Below are positions 1 through 9,847 of a stretch of 64,000 nt of DNA, one piece after another. Made by a program: the position numbers and the translations under genes. Under the pieces are notes generated by a model, which searched no databases, had not been told where the DNA came from, and saw only the letters and a list, made by a program, of their open reading frames with translations. Source of the DNA: Clostridium fermenticellae. Its GTDB lineage: Bacteria; Bacillota; Clostridia; Clostridiales; Clostridiaceae. The stretch's first letter is position 1; each line of letters begins with the position of its first letter. The stretch spans positions 1,198,183 through 1,262,182 of the forward strand of contig NZ_CP032416.1 of the NCBI RefSeq assembly GCF_003600355.1, in the 5' to 3' direction.

Positions 1-56
1 TAATTTTCAGCAATATCTTCGCCCAGGGAACCTATATCCTTGTTAAAAGAATGCAT
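1..56 (-). CDS. YraN/UPF0102 family endonuclease-like protein (5' end only)
   Basis: Only the first 18 codons lie in the window, and the gene continues beyond its left edge. On the minus strand an ATG at 56 is preceded by a GGAAG ribosome binding site and reads MHSFNKDIGSLGEDIAEN. This resembles the N-terminus of the YraN/UPF0102 family (restriction-endonuclease-like fold, function unsettled), which often begins with a short 'NK-x-G-x-x-GE-x-x-A' stretch. In Clostridium and Bacillus relatives yraN lies close to rnhB and yifB, and yifB is the divergent neighbour here. The call rests on 18 residues plus context, so it is tentative. Confidence 0.6.
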   Translation of the reverse strand, partial: MHSFNKDIGSLGEDIAEN

Positions 57-247
57 ACATATCTTCCTTTCAAATATATATTGTAAAATAGTATTATGTT
101 TAAAAAGTACTAATAAACAAGTTTATATGCTATGATTCTAACATTAATATCGTCGATTGTAAATCACATTTGTATATGTTTACAAAAAATCAGTGTGTTT
201 TGAATATATAATTTTTTATTTGTCAATACTTAAGCAGAGGTGATATT

Positions 248-1762
248 ATGGCAGTTAAAATTATAACTGCTGCAGTTAGAGGTATAGATGGATTTATGAT
301 AAGTGTCGAGATTGATATAGAAAGGGGACTCCCGTGTTTTAATATTGTAGGACTTGCAGAAGCTTCAGTTAGGGAATCAAAGGAAAGAGTTAGAGCTGCA
401 ATAATAAATTCTGGATTTGAATTTCCTGTAGCAAGAATAATAGTAAATCTAGCTCCAGCTGATGTTAGAAAAGATGGTTCACAGTTTGATTTGCCTATAG
501 CTATAGGAATACTTACTGCAACAAATCAGATTGTTTTTACTGATACAGAAGAATTTGTAATAATGGGTGAACTTTCATTGTTTGGCGAATTGAAGGGAAT
601 AAAGGGCGTTCTTCCGATTACTATCGAGGCGATTAAAAATAATATAAATAGTTTTTTATTACCATATGAAAATGCAAACGAGTGCTCAGCTGTAAAAGGA
701 AGCAAAGCATATTATTTTAATGATTTAAAACAGGTTGCAGGGTATATATCATATAGGGATTTAGTGCCATACGAATATAGTGAAAATTACGATTGCATTA
801 GATCAAATTTAGATTTTGAGGATGTTATAGGACAGGAGAGTTGCAAAAGGGCTGTGGAAGTTGCGGCAGCTGGTAATCATAATATATTAATGGTTGGAGC
901 ACCTGGATCCGGTAAGACAATGATTGCAGAAAGAATACCATCTATATTGCCAGAGCTTACCTATGAGGAATCATTAGAAGTAACTAAAATTTATAGCATA
1001 TTAGGTAAACTTGATTGCAGCAACGGTCTAATAAAAAATAGGCCATTTAGAAATCCGCATCATAATACTACGGTTACTTCAATTATAGGAGGTGGAAATC
1101 TTATGCCCGGGGAAGTATCGCTTTCTCATAATGGAGTTCTATTTTTGGATGAAGTATTAGAATTTAAAAGTAAAGTGTTAGAAGCATTAAGACAGCCATT
1201 GGAAGAAAAGAAGATAAGAATATCCAGGCTTTCTGGTAATGTCGAATATCCAGCTAATTTTATGGCAGTATTTTCTACAAATCCATGTCCGTGTGGTTTT
1301 TATAAGTCATCAAGGCCGTGTACTTGCAGCGATTACGAAAGAAAGAGATATATAAATAAGTTGTCTGGACCTATAATAGATAGGATTGATTTATTTACTT
1401 TTGTGAATCCAATTTCATATAATGAAATACAAAGTAAAACTAAAAATGAAAATTCATCTTGCATAAGAAACAGAGTTGAGATGGCAAGGAAGATTCAGAA
1501 AGAAAGGTTTAAAAATTATGGCATACATTGCAATTCTGAAATGAATACAAGACTTATAAAAAAATATTGTAAATTAAGCAGAGGGTGTTCAGATATTATG
1601 GCTACAATATATAATAAATTTAACTTGAGTACAAGGGCGTATAGCAGGATATTAAAGGTTTCCAGAACAATAGCTGATCTAGAAGGATCAAAAAATATAG
1701 AAAAAAAACATATAGTAGAATCGCTTCAGTACAGAAGGTTTTTAAATGAGGAGATTATATAA
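248..1762 (+). CDS. YifB/ComM family Mg-chelatase-like AAA+ ATPase
   Basis: This 504-residue protein has the YifB/ComM layout. An N-terminal Lon-protease-like (ChlI) domain covers about residues 1-170, a central AAA+ Mg-chelatase domain follows, and a C-terminal helical domain closes it. Walker A is GAPGSGKT at 217-224, and Walker B (GVLFLDEV) lies near 296. A cysteine cluster (CPCGFY...CTC) near 347-361 is typical of the family. ComM is a helicase that promotes branch migration during natural transformation in Gram-negative bacteria; the role of clostridial YifB is less clear. The gene lies close to dprA, another transformation/recombination gene. ATG 248 follows AGAGGTG. A terminator-like hairpin begins at its stop codon. 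Confidence 0.93.
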   Translation: MAVKIITAAVRGIDGFMISVEIDIERGLPCFNIVGLAEASVRESKERVRAAIINSGFEFPVARIIVNLAPADVRKDGSQFDLPIAIGILTATNQIVFTDTEEFVIMGELSLFGELKGIKGVLPITIEAIKNNINSFLLPYENANECSAVKGSKAYYFNDLKQVAGYISYRDLVPYEYSENYDCIRSNLDFEDVIGQESCKRAVEVAAAGNHNILMVGAPGSGKTMIAERIPSILPELTYEESLEVTKIYSILGKLDCSNGLIKNRPFRNPHHNTTVTSIIGGGNLMPGEVSLSHNGVLFLDEVLEFKSKVLEALRQPLEEKKIRISRLSGNVEYPANFMAVFSTNPCPCGFYKSSRPCTCSDYERKRYINKLSGPIIDRIDLFTFVNPISYNEIQSKTKNENSSCIRNRVEMARKIQKERFKNYGIHCNSEMNTRLIKKYCKLSRGCSDIMATIYNKFNLSTRAYSRILKVSRTIADLEGSKNIEKKHIVESLQYRRFLNEEII

Positions 1763-1795
1763 AAGACCCTTTAGTTTTATAAAGAGTCTTTTAAA
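1762..1795. terminator. Bidirectional terminator between yifB and the endonuclease IV-like gene
   Basis: AAAAGAC and GTCTTTT pair around an inner CTTT/AAAG stem, with A-rich and T-rich flanks on both sides. The two flanking genes converge here, so the hairpin could serve both strands. Confidence 0.7.
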
Positions 1796-1803
1796 AGTAT
1801 ATA

Positions 1804-2622
1804 TTATAAATTTTCATATGTTTCTTTTAGGAGAAGAGCGTCATCTTCAAGTATAGGACTTTCGCATATTATACATCCTTTTATGTCAAAATCTTTAAAT
1901 GCACGTAAGCAATCTATGTAATTAAAGTCACTTTCCTTAAGTGGTAGATGATTTCGTTCTCCTTTAGCACTATACCTTATGCCTGACATATGTATATGCA
2001 TATCCTTGAGTGCATCTTCTCCCAAATTTGATTTTACATATTGTAATATTTTTGCAAAATCATCATAACTTTTAAGGGAACCATTATATCTTGCATGTAT
2101 GTGAGAAAAGTCGATGCAAAGTTTGCATGAAGGAATTTCTCTGCAGAGTGATACTAATTCTTCTAAGCTTCCGAATTGAGAGGCTTTACCTGTAGTCTCG
2201 AGTCTATAATCTATAGTATCATGTGGAAGCTTAAGCAAGTTGGATTTTATTGTACTATAAGCTTCCTCCTTGGAGTCCTTTAGATAAAAGCCTGGATGAA
2301 ATACAAGACTTCTTCCATTTATTTTTGATAGGCCATTAGCACATTTTATGATTCTTTCAAGCGATTTATTTTGTTTTTCATCTTCATCAGCATTTAAATT
2401 CACATAGTAAGAACCATGAGCTGAAAGGTAAAAGTTATTTTTAATTTTAGTTTCTAGTATACTTTCTTTATTTTTATCTGTTACATTTACGGAACGCACA
2501 AAAGGAAGTTCCATTGCGTCAAGATTTAAGGATTTTAAATATTCTATTCCTGATGAGTAATTAAACTTTTGAGTTCCGTTTCCATGAGGAAGTCCTGAAA
2601 TGCCAAATAATAATTTGTCCAT
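1804..2622 (-). CDS. Endonuclease IV-like TIM-barrel protein (AP endonuclease 2 / sugar-phosphate isomerase fold)
   Basis: The 272-residue protein is a xylose-isomerase-like TIM barrel. Residues expected for the three-metal site of endonuclease IV are visible in order: H in SAHGSYY, H in VFHPGFY, E in LETTGK, D and H in IDFSHIH, H in HIHMSG and E in ICESP. Endonuclease IV cleaves DNA 5' to abasic sites. This branch is usually annotated as deoxyribonuclease IV or as an uncharacterised TIM-barrel protein, so DNA repair is likely but unproven. It is convergent with yifB. ATG 2622 is followed upstream by a weak AAAGGAT ribosome binding site. Confidence 0.75.
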   Translation of the reverse strand: MDKLLFGISGLPHGNGTQKFNYSSGIEYLKSLNLDAMELPFVRSVNVTDKNKESILETKIKNNFYLSAHGSYYVNLNADEDEKQNKSLERIIKCANGLSKINGRSLVFHPGFYLKDSKEEAYSTIKSNLLKLPHDTIDYRLETTGKASQFGSLEELVSLCREIPSCKLCIDFSHIHARYNGSLKSYDDFAKILQYVKSNLGEDALKDMHIHMSGIRYSAKGERNHLPLKESDFNYIDCLRAFKDFDIKGCIICESPILEDDALLLKETYENL

Positions 2623-2745
2623 AGTATTTTGTATCCTTTCTTAAAATAGATAGTTATAGATAAATATATCTGTTAGATATTAATAATTAATTATAGACTT
2701 GCATATAAAATGTAATTTGTCAAGTTGATTTAAGGAGAAATATTA

Positions 2746-3831
2746 ATGAGTATATACGATTTGTGGTTTAGTTCAATAAAGTTGTCGAATAAATCTAAAA
2801 TAAAATTGTTAAGTAGTTTCAATAGTATTTATGATATATGGAGTTATGTATTGTACAGCAATGATAATTCATTAATAGATGAAAAAGTAAAGAAATACAT
2901 TAAAAAGTTTTGGGACAGATCAAAACTTGAAGATATTTATAAGGAATGCATTAATAAGAATATAAGAACTGTAAGCTTATATGATAAAGACTATCCATGT
3001 AATTTGAAGAATATATGTGATTATCCATCAATATTGTTTTATAAGGGAAATATAAAAAAACTCAGTCAAAATGTGAATGTTGCCATTGTGGGATCAAGAA
3101 ATTACACTGTATATGGTAAAAATATTGCGGAAGCAATAAGCAGAGAACTTGCCCAAAATGGAGTAAATATAGTTAGTGGAATGGCGAGGGGAATAGATAC
3201 ATTTTCACATACAGGGAGTCTTGCTCAGAATGGATTTACTTGTGCAGTATTAGGATGTGGAATAGATGTAATATACCCAAGGGAGAATAGAAAATTATAT
3301 GATTCAATATGTGAGAAAGGTTGTGTTATTTCAGAATTTATGCCTGGAACTAGACCATTTTCATATAACTTTCCAGTTAGAAATAGAATAATAAGTGGAC
3401 TCAGCAGCCTTGTAATTGTAATCGAGGCCGGGGAGAAAAGTGGATCTCTTATAACTGCTGGGTTAGCATTAGATCAGGGAAGAGATGTTATGAGTGTTCC
3501 TGGCTCAATTTTCAAAAATCAAAGTAAGGGAACGAATAAACTTATAAGAGAAGGGTCTTATGTATTCACAGAGATTAAAGATGTTTTTGAAGTTTTGGGC
3601 TTAAATTACAAGAATGAAGTCAAATGTAAAAAAGTTTTAGATATGTCTAATGAAATAGAAAGAAGAATATATAATGTGTTGAGTGATGAACCAATGCATA
3701 TAGATGATATATTTAGAAGAACTAATATTGACATAAAACAATTATATGAGGTATTATTTGAATTGCAACTTAGAAACTGGGTAATATGTATTTCAGGAAA
3801 CTACTTTGCAAGGATAGAAAAAACCTCTTAA
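2746..3831 (+). CDS. dprA: DNA-processing protein DprA (Smf)
   Basis: DprA binds single-stranded DNA and loads RecA during transformation and recombination. The 361-residue protein has an N-terminal helical region, a Rossmann-like SMF domain with AIVGSRNYTVYG and SGMARGIDTFSH, then NRIISGLS and EAGEKSGSLITA, and a C-terminal winged-helix (DML1-type) segment from about residue 300. Length matches the family. ATG 2746 follows AAGGAG at a good distance. It lies between the endonuclease IV-like gene and topA, the usual clostridial place. Competence is not otherwise evident in the window, so the role may be general recombination. Confidence 0.95.
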   Translation: MSIYDLWFSSIKLSNKSKIKLLSSFNSIYDIWSYVLYSNDNSLIDEKVKKYIKKFWDRSKLEDIYKECINKNIRTVSLYDKDYPCNLKNICDYPSILFYKGNIKKLSQNVNVAIVGSRNYTVYGKNIAEAISRELAQNGVNIVSGMARGIDTFSHTGSLAQNGFTCAVLGCGIDVIYPRENRKLYDSICEKGCVISEFMPGTRPFSYNFPVRNRIISGLSSLVIVIEAGEKSGSLITAGLALDQGRDVMSVPGSIFKNQSKGTNKLIREGSYVFTEIKDVFEVLGLNYKNEVKCKKVLDMSNEIERRIYNVLSDEPMHIDDIFRRTNIDIKQLYEVLFELQLRNWVICISGNYFARIEKTS

Positions 3832-3942
3832 ATAGATTAATCTATATTTGTGAAGGTATAATTATTTACATATAGTGAATAGTATTTATTGAAAATAGAA
3901 TACATTTATTAACTAAAAGTTTTAAAACGAGGGGGTGTAAAA

Positions 3943-3966
3943 CTCTAGTTAAAATGCTAACTGGAG
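3943..3966 (+). promoter_or_regulatory. Hairpin that buries the topA ribosome binding site
   Basis: CTCTAGTTA (3943-3951) pairs with TAACTGGAG (3958-3966) in nine consecutive pairs with one G-U, around loop AAATGC. The GGAG at 3963-3966 is the only ribosome binding site at normal distance from the topA ATG (3973), and it lies inside the 3' arm. A second strong GAGGGGGTG at 3929-3937 is too far from topA. It lies 16 nt before ATG 3954 (in the hairpin loop), which opens a 14-codon ORF overlapping the topA start. Regulation is inferred, not shown. Confidence 0.45.
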
Positions 3967-3972
3967 CTAAAA

Positions 3973-6060
3973 ATGGGACAGAAATTAATTATAGTTGAAT
4001 CACCAGCGAAAGCCAAAACCATAGGAAAATATTTAGGTAAAAATTATACGGTTCAAGCATCTATGGGACATGTAAGGGATCTACCCAAGAGTCAATTGGG
4101 AGTTGATATAGATAATGAGTACAATCCTAAGTATATAACGATAAGAGGAAAGGGAGAACTTCTTGATAAAATAAGAAAAGAAGCAAAAAAAAGTGATAAG
4201 ATCTACCTTGCTACTGACCCTGATAGAGAAGGGGAGGCTATTTCGTGGCATTTATCTCATGTACTTAAATTGGATGAAGATCAGGATTGCAGGATAGAAT
4301 TTCATGAGGTAACAAAAGATGCTGTTAAAAACGCTATAAAAAACCCACGCAAGATAAAGCTGGATTTGGTCAATGCCCAACAGGCCAGAAGAGTACTTGA
4401 TAGGTTGGTTGGTTATAAGATAAGTCCTATACTATGGAATAAGGTAAGATGGGGATTAAGTGCGGGTAGAGTACAATCTGTAGCTTTAAAAATGATATGT
4501 GACAGAGAAAAGGAAATAAAAGGATTTATACCCAAAGAATATTGGACAATAGAGTGTGAGCTTCATAAGGAAAAGATGAAAAAAGCATTTAAAGTTAAAC
4601 TTACGACATTTAATAAAAAGAAAATAGAAATAAAGAGCAAAGAGGAGACTGACAAAATAATAAAAGAACTAGAAAATGGAGAGTTTATTGTAAAATCGAT
4701 AAAAAAGTCAATAAAGACCAGGAATCCGCTTCCTCCATTTACAACTAGTACGCTTCAACAGGATGCATATAAAAAATTGAGTTTTTCAACTAAGAGAACT
4801 ATGTCAGTTGCTCAGCAATTATACGAAGGCATTGATGTTAAAGGGTATGGGACAGTTGGACTTATAACCTATATGAGAACAGATTCTGTGAGAATAGCAC
4901 TTGAAGCACAAAATTCGTGTAAGGATTTTATAGAGGAGAAATTCGGAAGAGAATATACTGTAGAGAAATTTAGAAACTTTAAGGGTAAAAAAAATATACA
5001 AGATGCCCATGAAGCTATAAGACCAACTAATGTTCAGATTACACCTGAAATAGCTAAGGAAAATTTAAAACCAGAACAGTACAAATTATATTCGCTTATA
5101 TGGAATAGATTTGTTGCAAGTCAAATGGCAGAGTGCACGATTAATGCTATATCCGTAGATATATATAATGAGAAATATGGACTTAAGGCAAATGCTTCAA
5201 GTATAAAGTTTGATGGTTTTATGAAGGTATATGATTATACAACTGATGATGAAGGGAACAATACAAATTTTCCGACTTTGGAAGAAGGAGAGAAATTAGT
5301 TAGAAAATCTATAGAAGGAAAACAGCACTTCACACAGCCACCTGCTAGATATTCTGAAGCTAGCCTTGTAAAAACACTCGAAGAGAATGGAATAGGAAGG
5401 CCGAGTACGTATGCTCCAATAATATCAACACTTCTTGCCCGAAAGTATGTTGAAAGATTAAAAAAGACATTAGAGCCAACCGAATTGGGTGAAATAGTAA
5501 ATAATATAGTAAGCGAATATTTTAAGCAGATAGTCGATATAGAATTTACCGCAGAAATGGAGAAAAAACTTGATGATGTAGAAGAGGGTAAAGAAAAATG
5601 GAATAAGGTAGTTGATGAGTTTTATAGTCCGCTTAAAGAGGCTATTGATGTTGCGGAAAAGGAAATTGCGAAGGTGACAATAGAGGATAAAGTAACGGAT
5701 ATAAAATGTGAGAAATGCGGAAGAAATATGGTTATAAAACATGGCAGATTTGGAGAATTTCTTGCGTGTCCTGGATATCCTGAATGTAAAAATACCAAAC
5801 CTATAGTTCAAGAATTAGATGTAAAATGTCCTAAGTGTGGAGGAAAGGTTTTAGTTAAAAAAAGTAAAAAAGGCAGAAAATTTTATGGCTGCAGTAACTA
5901 TCCTGAGTGTGATTTTATAAGTTGGTTTGAACCTACTTTAACCAAGTGTTCTGTATGTGGAAGTTATATGGTTAAAAAATATAGCAAGGCTAAAGGCAAT
6001 TATTTGCAATGCTCTAATGATGAATGCAAAAATATACAACAAGTAGAAGATAAAAATTAA
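3973..6060 (+). CDS. topA: DNA topoisomerase I
   Basis: This type IA topoisomerase relaxes negatively supercoiled DNA through a 5'-phosphotyrosine intermediate. The 695-residue protein begins with a TOPRIM domain (LIIVESPAKAKTI; DPDREGEAISWH near residues 78-89). The catalytic tyrosine is Y300 in GLITYMRTDS, with the conserved R302 beside it. Three C-terminal zinc ribbons follow from about residue 575, each with paired C-x2-C motifs (CEKCG, CPKCG, CSVCG). The length is normal for Firmicutes. The start ATG 3973 gives the expected MGQKLIIVES. Its ribosome binding site is folded into a hairpin, described separately. Confidence 0.98.
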   Translation: MGQKLIIVESPAKAKTIGKYLGKNYTVQASMGHVRDLPKSQLGVDIDNEYNPKYITIRGKGELLDKIRKEAKKSDKIYLATDPDREGEAISWHLSHVLKLDEDQDCRIEFHEVTKDAVKNAIKNPRKIKLDLVNAQQARRVLDRLVGYKISPILWNKVRWGLSAGRVQSVALKMICDREKEIKGFIPKEYWTIECELHKEKMKKAFKVKLTTFNKKKIEIKSKEETDKIIKELENGEFIVKSIKKSIKTRNPLPPFTTSTLQQDAYKKLSFSTKRTMSVAQQLYEGIDVKGYGTVGLITYMRTDSVRIALEAQNSCKDFIEEKFGREYTVEKFRNFKGKKNIQDAHEAIRPTNVQITPEIAKENLKPEQYKLYSLIWNRFVASQMAECTINAISVDIYNEKYGLKANASSIKFDGFMKVYDYTTDDEGNNTNFPTLEEGEKLVRKSIEGKQHFTQPPARYSEASLVKTLEENGIGRPSTYAPIISTLLARKYVERLKKTLEPTELGEIVNNIVSEYFKQIVDIEFTAEMEKKLDDVEEGKEKWNKVVDEFYSPLKEAIDVAEKEIAKVTIEDKVTDIKCEKCGRNMVIKHGRFGEFLACPGYPECKNTKPIVQELDVKCPKCGGKVLVKKSKKGRKFYGCSNYPECDFISWFEPTLTKCSVCGSYMVKKYSKAKGNYLQCSNDECKNIQQVEDKN

Positions 6061-6333
6061 AGTTAGCTATTTCTTTATATAATGAGGAAACTTGATTTAT
6101 ATGCTGCTTAAAGAACAATATGTCGAATAATATAAAAATCAGGTTGAAATACAATTACTATTATGTTATGATAACTAATGTGTGTAAGAGATAATTCTAA
6201 ATATTTAAAAAAGTCTAAATTATTTACATGATACTTTAGTATGTGACGTTTTTGTATTTTAATGATATTACTATATAAATATTGTAAATAACAAATAGTT
6301 TGGTTGTATTGCAAATTATAAGGAGGAATAACG

Positions 6334-7110
6334 ATGAAGTCTTTATTAGACAAAACTAGAATGTTAAATAAGATATTACAGAAGTCGGGCACCGAACCAG
6401 TTGTTTTTAATGATATATGTAATTTATTAAGCGACGTATTAAACTGTAATGTTTATATTATAAGCAGGAAAGGGAAGGTACTTGGATATAATTTTTCAAC
6501 AGGATTTGAATGTGATGTTGTGAAAAATAGAGTTATAAGTGAAATGAGATTTCCTGAAGAATATAATTCTAAGTTATTAAATGTTCATGAGACATTATCT
6601 AATTTACCTAATAATGGTATGTGTGTCTTTGAAGATGATGAATCTTGTAAAGTTGATAACAAATTAACAACTATAGTACCTATAAACGGAAATAGAGAAA
6701 GATTAGGCACTCTTTTGCTTGCAAGGTTTGATGAAGAATTTACAGATGATGATTTAGTTCTGGGAGAGTATAGCGCTACAATAATAGGATTAGAAATATT
6801 AAGGGCAAAACATGATGAAATAGAGGAAGATGCAAGAAAAAAAGCTGTGGTTCAGCTTGCAATAGGCACGCTTTCTTATTCAGAATTAGAAGCAGTTGAG
6901 CACATTTTTGATGAGCTGGATGGAAATGAAGGTTTGCTAGTTGCTTCTAAAATAGCGGATAAGGTTGGAATCACGAGATCTGTTATTGTAAATGCACTTA
7001 GGAAATTTGAGAGTGCCGGAGTTATTGAATCAAGATCATTAGGAATGAAAGGAACTCATATAAAGATACTAAATGAAAAGTTATTGGATGAATTAAAAAA
7101 GATAAAATAA
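6334..7110 (+). CDS. codY: GTP-sensing global transcriptional regulator CodY
   Basis: CodY senses GTP and branched-chain amino acids and controls amino-acid synthesis, transport, sporulation and metabolism in low-GC Gram-positives. The 258-residue protein has the N-terminal GAF-type ligand domain (about 1-155) and a C-terminal winged helix (about 200-245) with the recognition region [17 protein letters not shown] and the family signature [16 protein letters not shown] 6334 follows AAGGAGG. It stands alone between topA and rpsB, with its own terminator downstream. The 273-base upstream region is AT-rich and I see no clear operator in it. Confidence 0.97.
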   Translation: MKSLLDKTRMLNKILQKSGTEPVVFNDICNLLSDVLNCNVYIISRKGKVLGYNFSTGFECDVVKNRVISEMRFPEEYNSKLLNVHETLSNLPNNGMCVFEDDESCKVDNKLTTIVPINGNRERLGTLLLARFDEEFTDDDLVLGEYSATIIGLEILRAKHDEIEEDARKKAVVQLAIGTLSYSELEAVEHIFDELDGNEGLLVASKIADKVGITRSVIVNALRKFESAGVIESRSLGMKGTHIKILNEKLLDELKKIK

Positions 7111-7125
7111 TCAATAATATTATTT

Positions 7126-7159
7126 AAAGGTTAGGTTAAGATATTTTAGCCTAGCCTTT
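7126..7159 (+). terminator. Terminator after codY
   Basis: AAAGGTTAGG (7126-7135) pairs over ten positions with CCTAGCCTTT (7150-7159), one G-U included, followed by a T-containing run. It separates codY from the rpsB promoter. Confidence 0.85.
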
Positions 7160-7195
7160 ATTATTTAGGCATACCGTAGAAATTTGAATTTATAG

Positions 7196-7224
7196 TTGAA
7201 TAGTACTGATGCTTATGATATACT
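7196..7224 (+). promoter_or_regulatory. Vegetative promoter of rpsB-tsf
   Basis: TTGAAT (7196-7201) and TATACT (7219-7224) are separated by exactly 17 bases. Transcription would begin near 7231, leaving an untranslated leader of about 100 bases before rpsB. That leader could hold autoregulatory structure, but I did not identify a known one. Confidence 0.75.
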
Positions 7225-7333
7225 ACTATAGGTGATAATACACACATTGCTTAATTTATGGAATGGTTCCTTTGATTTTAAGGTATTCTGTAAATATGAT
7301 TGCGATGGAGGAAAAAACCTAGGAGGTAAGATT

Positions 7334-8035
7334 ATGTCAGTTATTTCAATGAAACAATTATTAGAAGCAGGTGTTCATTTTGGACATCAAACAAGAAGAT
7401 GGAATCCTAAAATGGCTCCATACATATTCACAGAAAGAAATGGGATCTATATTATAGATCTACAAAAGACAGTTAAAAAGGTAGAAGAAGCTTATGACTT
7501 CATAAAAAGTACTGCCGAAGAAGGAAAAGATATACTATTTGTAGGAACTAAAAAACAGGCACAGGAAGCTATCAAAGAAGAAGCATTGAGAAGTGGAATG
7601 CACTATGTTAACAATAGATGGCTTGGTGGAATGATGACTAACTTTGTTACCATAAAGGCTAGAATTAAAAAATTAGAAGAACTTGAAAAAATGGAAGAAG
7701 ACGGAACATTTGAAGTTCTTCCTAAAAAAGAAGTTATAAAGCTTAGAAATGAAAAGGAAAAATTAGAAAGAAACTTAGGCGGAATAAAGAAAATGGATGC
7801 TAACAATATTGGAGCACTTTTCGTAGTTGATCCAAGAAAAGAAAGAAATGCTATATCTGAGGCTAAGATTTCAGGAATACCAGTAGTAGCTATTGTTGAT
7901 ACAAATTGTGATCCAGATGAAGTTGATTATGTAATCCCGGGAAATGATGATGCAATAAGAGCTGTAAAATTGATAACATCAAAGATTGCAGATGCAGTAG
8001 TAGAGGGAAAACAAGGAGAAGAGTTAGCAGAATAG
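7334..8035 (+). CDS. rpsB: 30S ribosomal protein S2
   Basis: S2 is a late-assembling protein of the small ribosomal subunit. The 233-residue sequence starts [19 protein letters not shown] and carries the S2 signatures [22 protein letters not shown] and [11 protein letters not shown] longer reading frame opens at 7232, but the ATG at 7334 is right because it follows AGGAGG at 7322-7327 and gives the universal S2 N-terminus. It is the first gene of rpsB-tsf, the standard bacterial pairing, with a hairpin between the two genes. Confidence 0.98.
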   Translation: MSVISMKQLLEAGVHFGHQTRRWNPKMAPYIFTERNGIYIIDLQKTVKKVEEAYDFIKSTAEEGKDILFVGTKKQAQEAIKEEALRSGMHYVNNRWLGGMMTNFVTIKARIKKLEELEKMEEDGTFEVLPKKEVIKLRNEKEKLERNLGGIKKMDANNIGALFVVDPRKERNAISEAKISGIPVVAIVDTNCDPDEVDYVIPGNDDAIRAVKLITSKIADAVVEGKQGEELAE

Positions 8036-8042
8036 TCTGTTG

Positions 8043-8073
8043 AGGTAAATGAAAAGTTTTTCATTTACCTTTT
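8043..8073 (+). terminator. Hairpin between rpsB and tsf (terminator or attenuator)
   Basis: AGGTAAATGAAAA and TTTTCATTTACCT form a near-perfect 13-bp stem with a 2-base loop, followed by TTTT. No promoter is obvious before tsf, so partial termination that sets the rpsB:tsf ratio is plausible. Confidence 0.7.
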
Positions 8074-8111
8074 GAATTGACTTTAATTAAAGGATTATAG
8101 GAGGAATAAAC

Positions 8112-9026
8112 ATGATAACTGCACAAATGGTTAAAGAATTAAGAGAAAGAACCGGCGCAGGAATGATGAACTGCAAAAAAGCATTAAATGAAGCAAATGG
8201 TGATACAGAAAAAGCTGTTGAGATATTAAGAGAAAAAGGATTGGCAGCTGCAGCTAAGAAGGCTGGAAGAGTGGCATCTGAAGGAATAGTAAAAACTTAT
8301 TTATCAGATGATTGTAAAAAGGCATCAATAGTGGAAGTTAATTGTGAAACTGATTTCGTTGCAGTAAATGAAGATTTTACTGGATTTGTTGATATTGTTT
8401 CGAAAAAAGCAGCTTCTACAAGTACTCAGACAGTAGAAGAATTTGTTGAGGAAAAATATGATGATACTACTACAATAAAAGATGCCTTGACTGCTTTAAT
8501 TGCAAAGCTTGGAGAGAACATGAATGTTAGAAGATTTAAAGCTCTTTCAGTAGAAAATGGTGTAATTCAGGCTTATGTTCATGGTGGAGGAAGAATAGGT
8601 GTTCTTGTTAAACTTGAATGTGAAAAACAGAGTGATTTATTAAAAGAAGTTGCAAAAGATGTTGCTATGCAGGTTGCTGCAACTAATCCGCTATTCTTAG
8701 ATAAGGATTCAGTAGATAAAAATGTACTAGAAAAAGAAAAAGAAATATATAAAGTTCAAGCTTTAAATGAGGGAAAACCTGAAAAAATTGTTGAAAAAAT
8801 GGTAATGGGAAGAATTCAGAAGTATTACAAAGAGAATTGTTTAGTTAGCCAAATTTGGGTTAAGGATTCAGATTTTACCATTGAAAAATATCTTCAGGTA
8901 AAATCAAAAGAAATTGGAGCACCAATAAAAATTGCAAGTTTCGTGAGATTTGAAAAAGGTGAAGGAATAGAAAAGAAGGAAGAAAACTTTGCTGAAGAAG
9001 TTCAAAAACAAATGCAGGGTAAATAA
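8112..9026 (+). CDS. tsf: Elongation factor Ts
   Basis: EF-Ts exchanges GDP for GTP on EF-Tu. The 304-residue protein has the N-terminal UBA-like domain with signature [15 protein letters not shown], the core-domain motif VNCETDFVA, and a dimerisation/coiled-coil region. Length is typical of a full bacterial EF-Ts. ATG 8112 follows AGGAGG. It is the second gene of the rpsB-tsf unit and is followed by a strong terminator. Confidence 0.98.
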   Translation: MITAQMVKELRERTGAGMMNCKKALNEANGDTEKAVEILREKGLAAAAKKAGRVASEGIVKTYLSDDCKKASIVEVNCETDFVAVNEDFTGFVDIVSKKAASTSTQTVEEFVEEKYDDTTTIKDALTALIAKLGENMNVRRFKALSVENGVIQAYVHGGGRIGVLVKLECEKQSDLLKEVAKDVAMQVAATNPLFLDKDSVDKNVLEKEKEIYKVQALNEGKPEKIVEKMVMGRIQKYYKENCLVSQIWVKDSDFTIEKYLQVKSKEIGAPIKIASFVRFEKGEGIEKKEENFAEEVQKQMQGK

Positions 9027-9038
9027 GAAATTGAAAAT

Positions 9039-9065
9039 AGAGAACACAGGGTGTTCTCTTTTTTT
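9039..9065 (+). terminator. Rho-independent terminator after tsf
   Basis: AGAGAACAC and GTGTTCTCT form a perfect 9-bp stem with loop AGG, followed directly by a run of T. Confidence 0.93.
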
Positions 9066-9114
9066 AAAGTACAAAAATAAATATATAGTTTATTACAAAT
9101 TGGAGGTATAATAT

Positions 9115-9825
9115 ATGTGTAAACCTAAATATAAGAGAGTTATGTTGAAACTTTCAGGAGAAGCTTTGTCAGGAGAAAAAGGATTTGGGATAGATTTTGA
9201 TATAAGTAATAAAATAGCAAAGCAAATAAAAGCTCTTGTAGATATGGGTGTTGAAGTGGGAACTGTTGTAGGTGGCGGAAATATTTGGAGAGGCAGAAAT
9301 GGAAAAGAAATGGACAGAACTACTGCTGATTATATGGGTATGCTTGCAACTTGTATAAATGCCTTAGCTCTTCAAGATTCTCTTGAAAATATAGGAGTTA
9401 ACACTAGAGTTCAAACTGCAATAGAAATGAGGGAAATAGCTGAGCCTTTTATAAGGAGAAGAGCTATGAGACATCTTGAGAAAGATAGAGTTGTAATATT
9501 TGCAGCAGGTACAGGAAATCCTTATTTTTCAACAGATACTACTGCAGCATTAAGAGCTGCTGAGATTGAAGCAAATGTTATACTTCTTGCAAAAAAAGTA
9601 GATGGTGTTTATGATAAAGATCCTCACAAATATGAGGATGCTAAAAAGTTTAACAAATTGAGTTACATAGAAGTTTTAGATAAGGGTTTACAGGTTATGG
9701 ATTCTACAGCAACTTCATTATGTATGGATAATGATATACCTATATTAGTATTTGGATTAGATACTCCTGAAAATATAATAAAAGCCGTAACTGGAGAGAA
9801 CATTGGTACAATTGTTTCTAAATAG
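9115..9825 (+). CDS. pyrH: Uridylate kinase (UMP kinase)
   Basis: PyrH phosphorylates UMP to UDP in pyrimidine nucleotide synthesis. It belongs to the amino-acid kinase family rather than the NMP kinases. The 236-residue protein shows the family motifs: [11 protein letters not shown] (phosphate binding), [10 protein letters not shown], and [22 protein letters not shown] 9115 follows GGAGG. It is 22 bases upstream of frr, the conserved pyrH-frr pair of Firmicutes. Confidence 0.98.
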   Translation: MCKPKYKRVMLKLSGEALSGEKGFGIDFDISNKIAKQIKALVDMGVEVGTVVGGGNIWRGRNGKEMDRTTADYMGMLATCINALALQDSLENIGVNTRVQTAIEMREIAEPFIRRRAMRHLEKDRVVIFAAGTGNPYFSTDTTAALRAAEIEANVILLAKKVDGVYDKDPHKYEDAKKFNKLSYIEVLDKGLQVMDSTATSLCMDNDIPILVFGLDTPENIIKAVTGENIGTIVSK

Positions 9826-9847
9826 TAAATAAAAGGGAGGTATTTTT

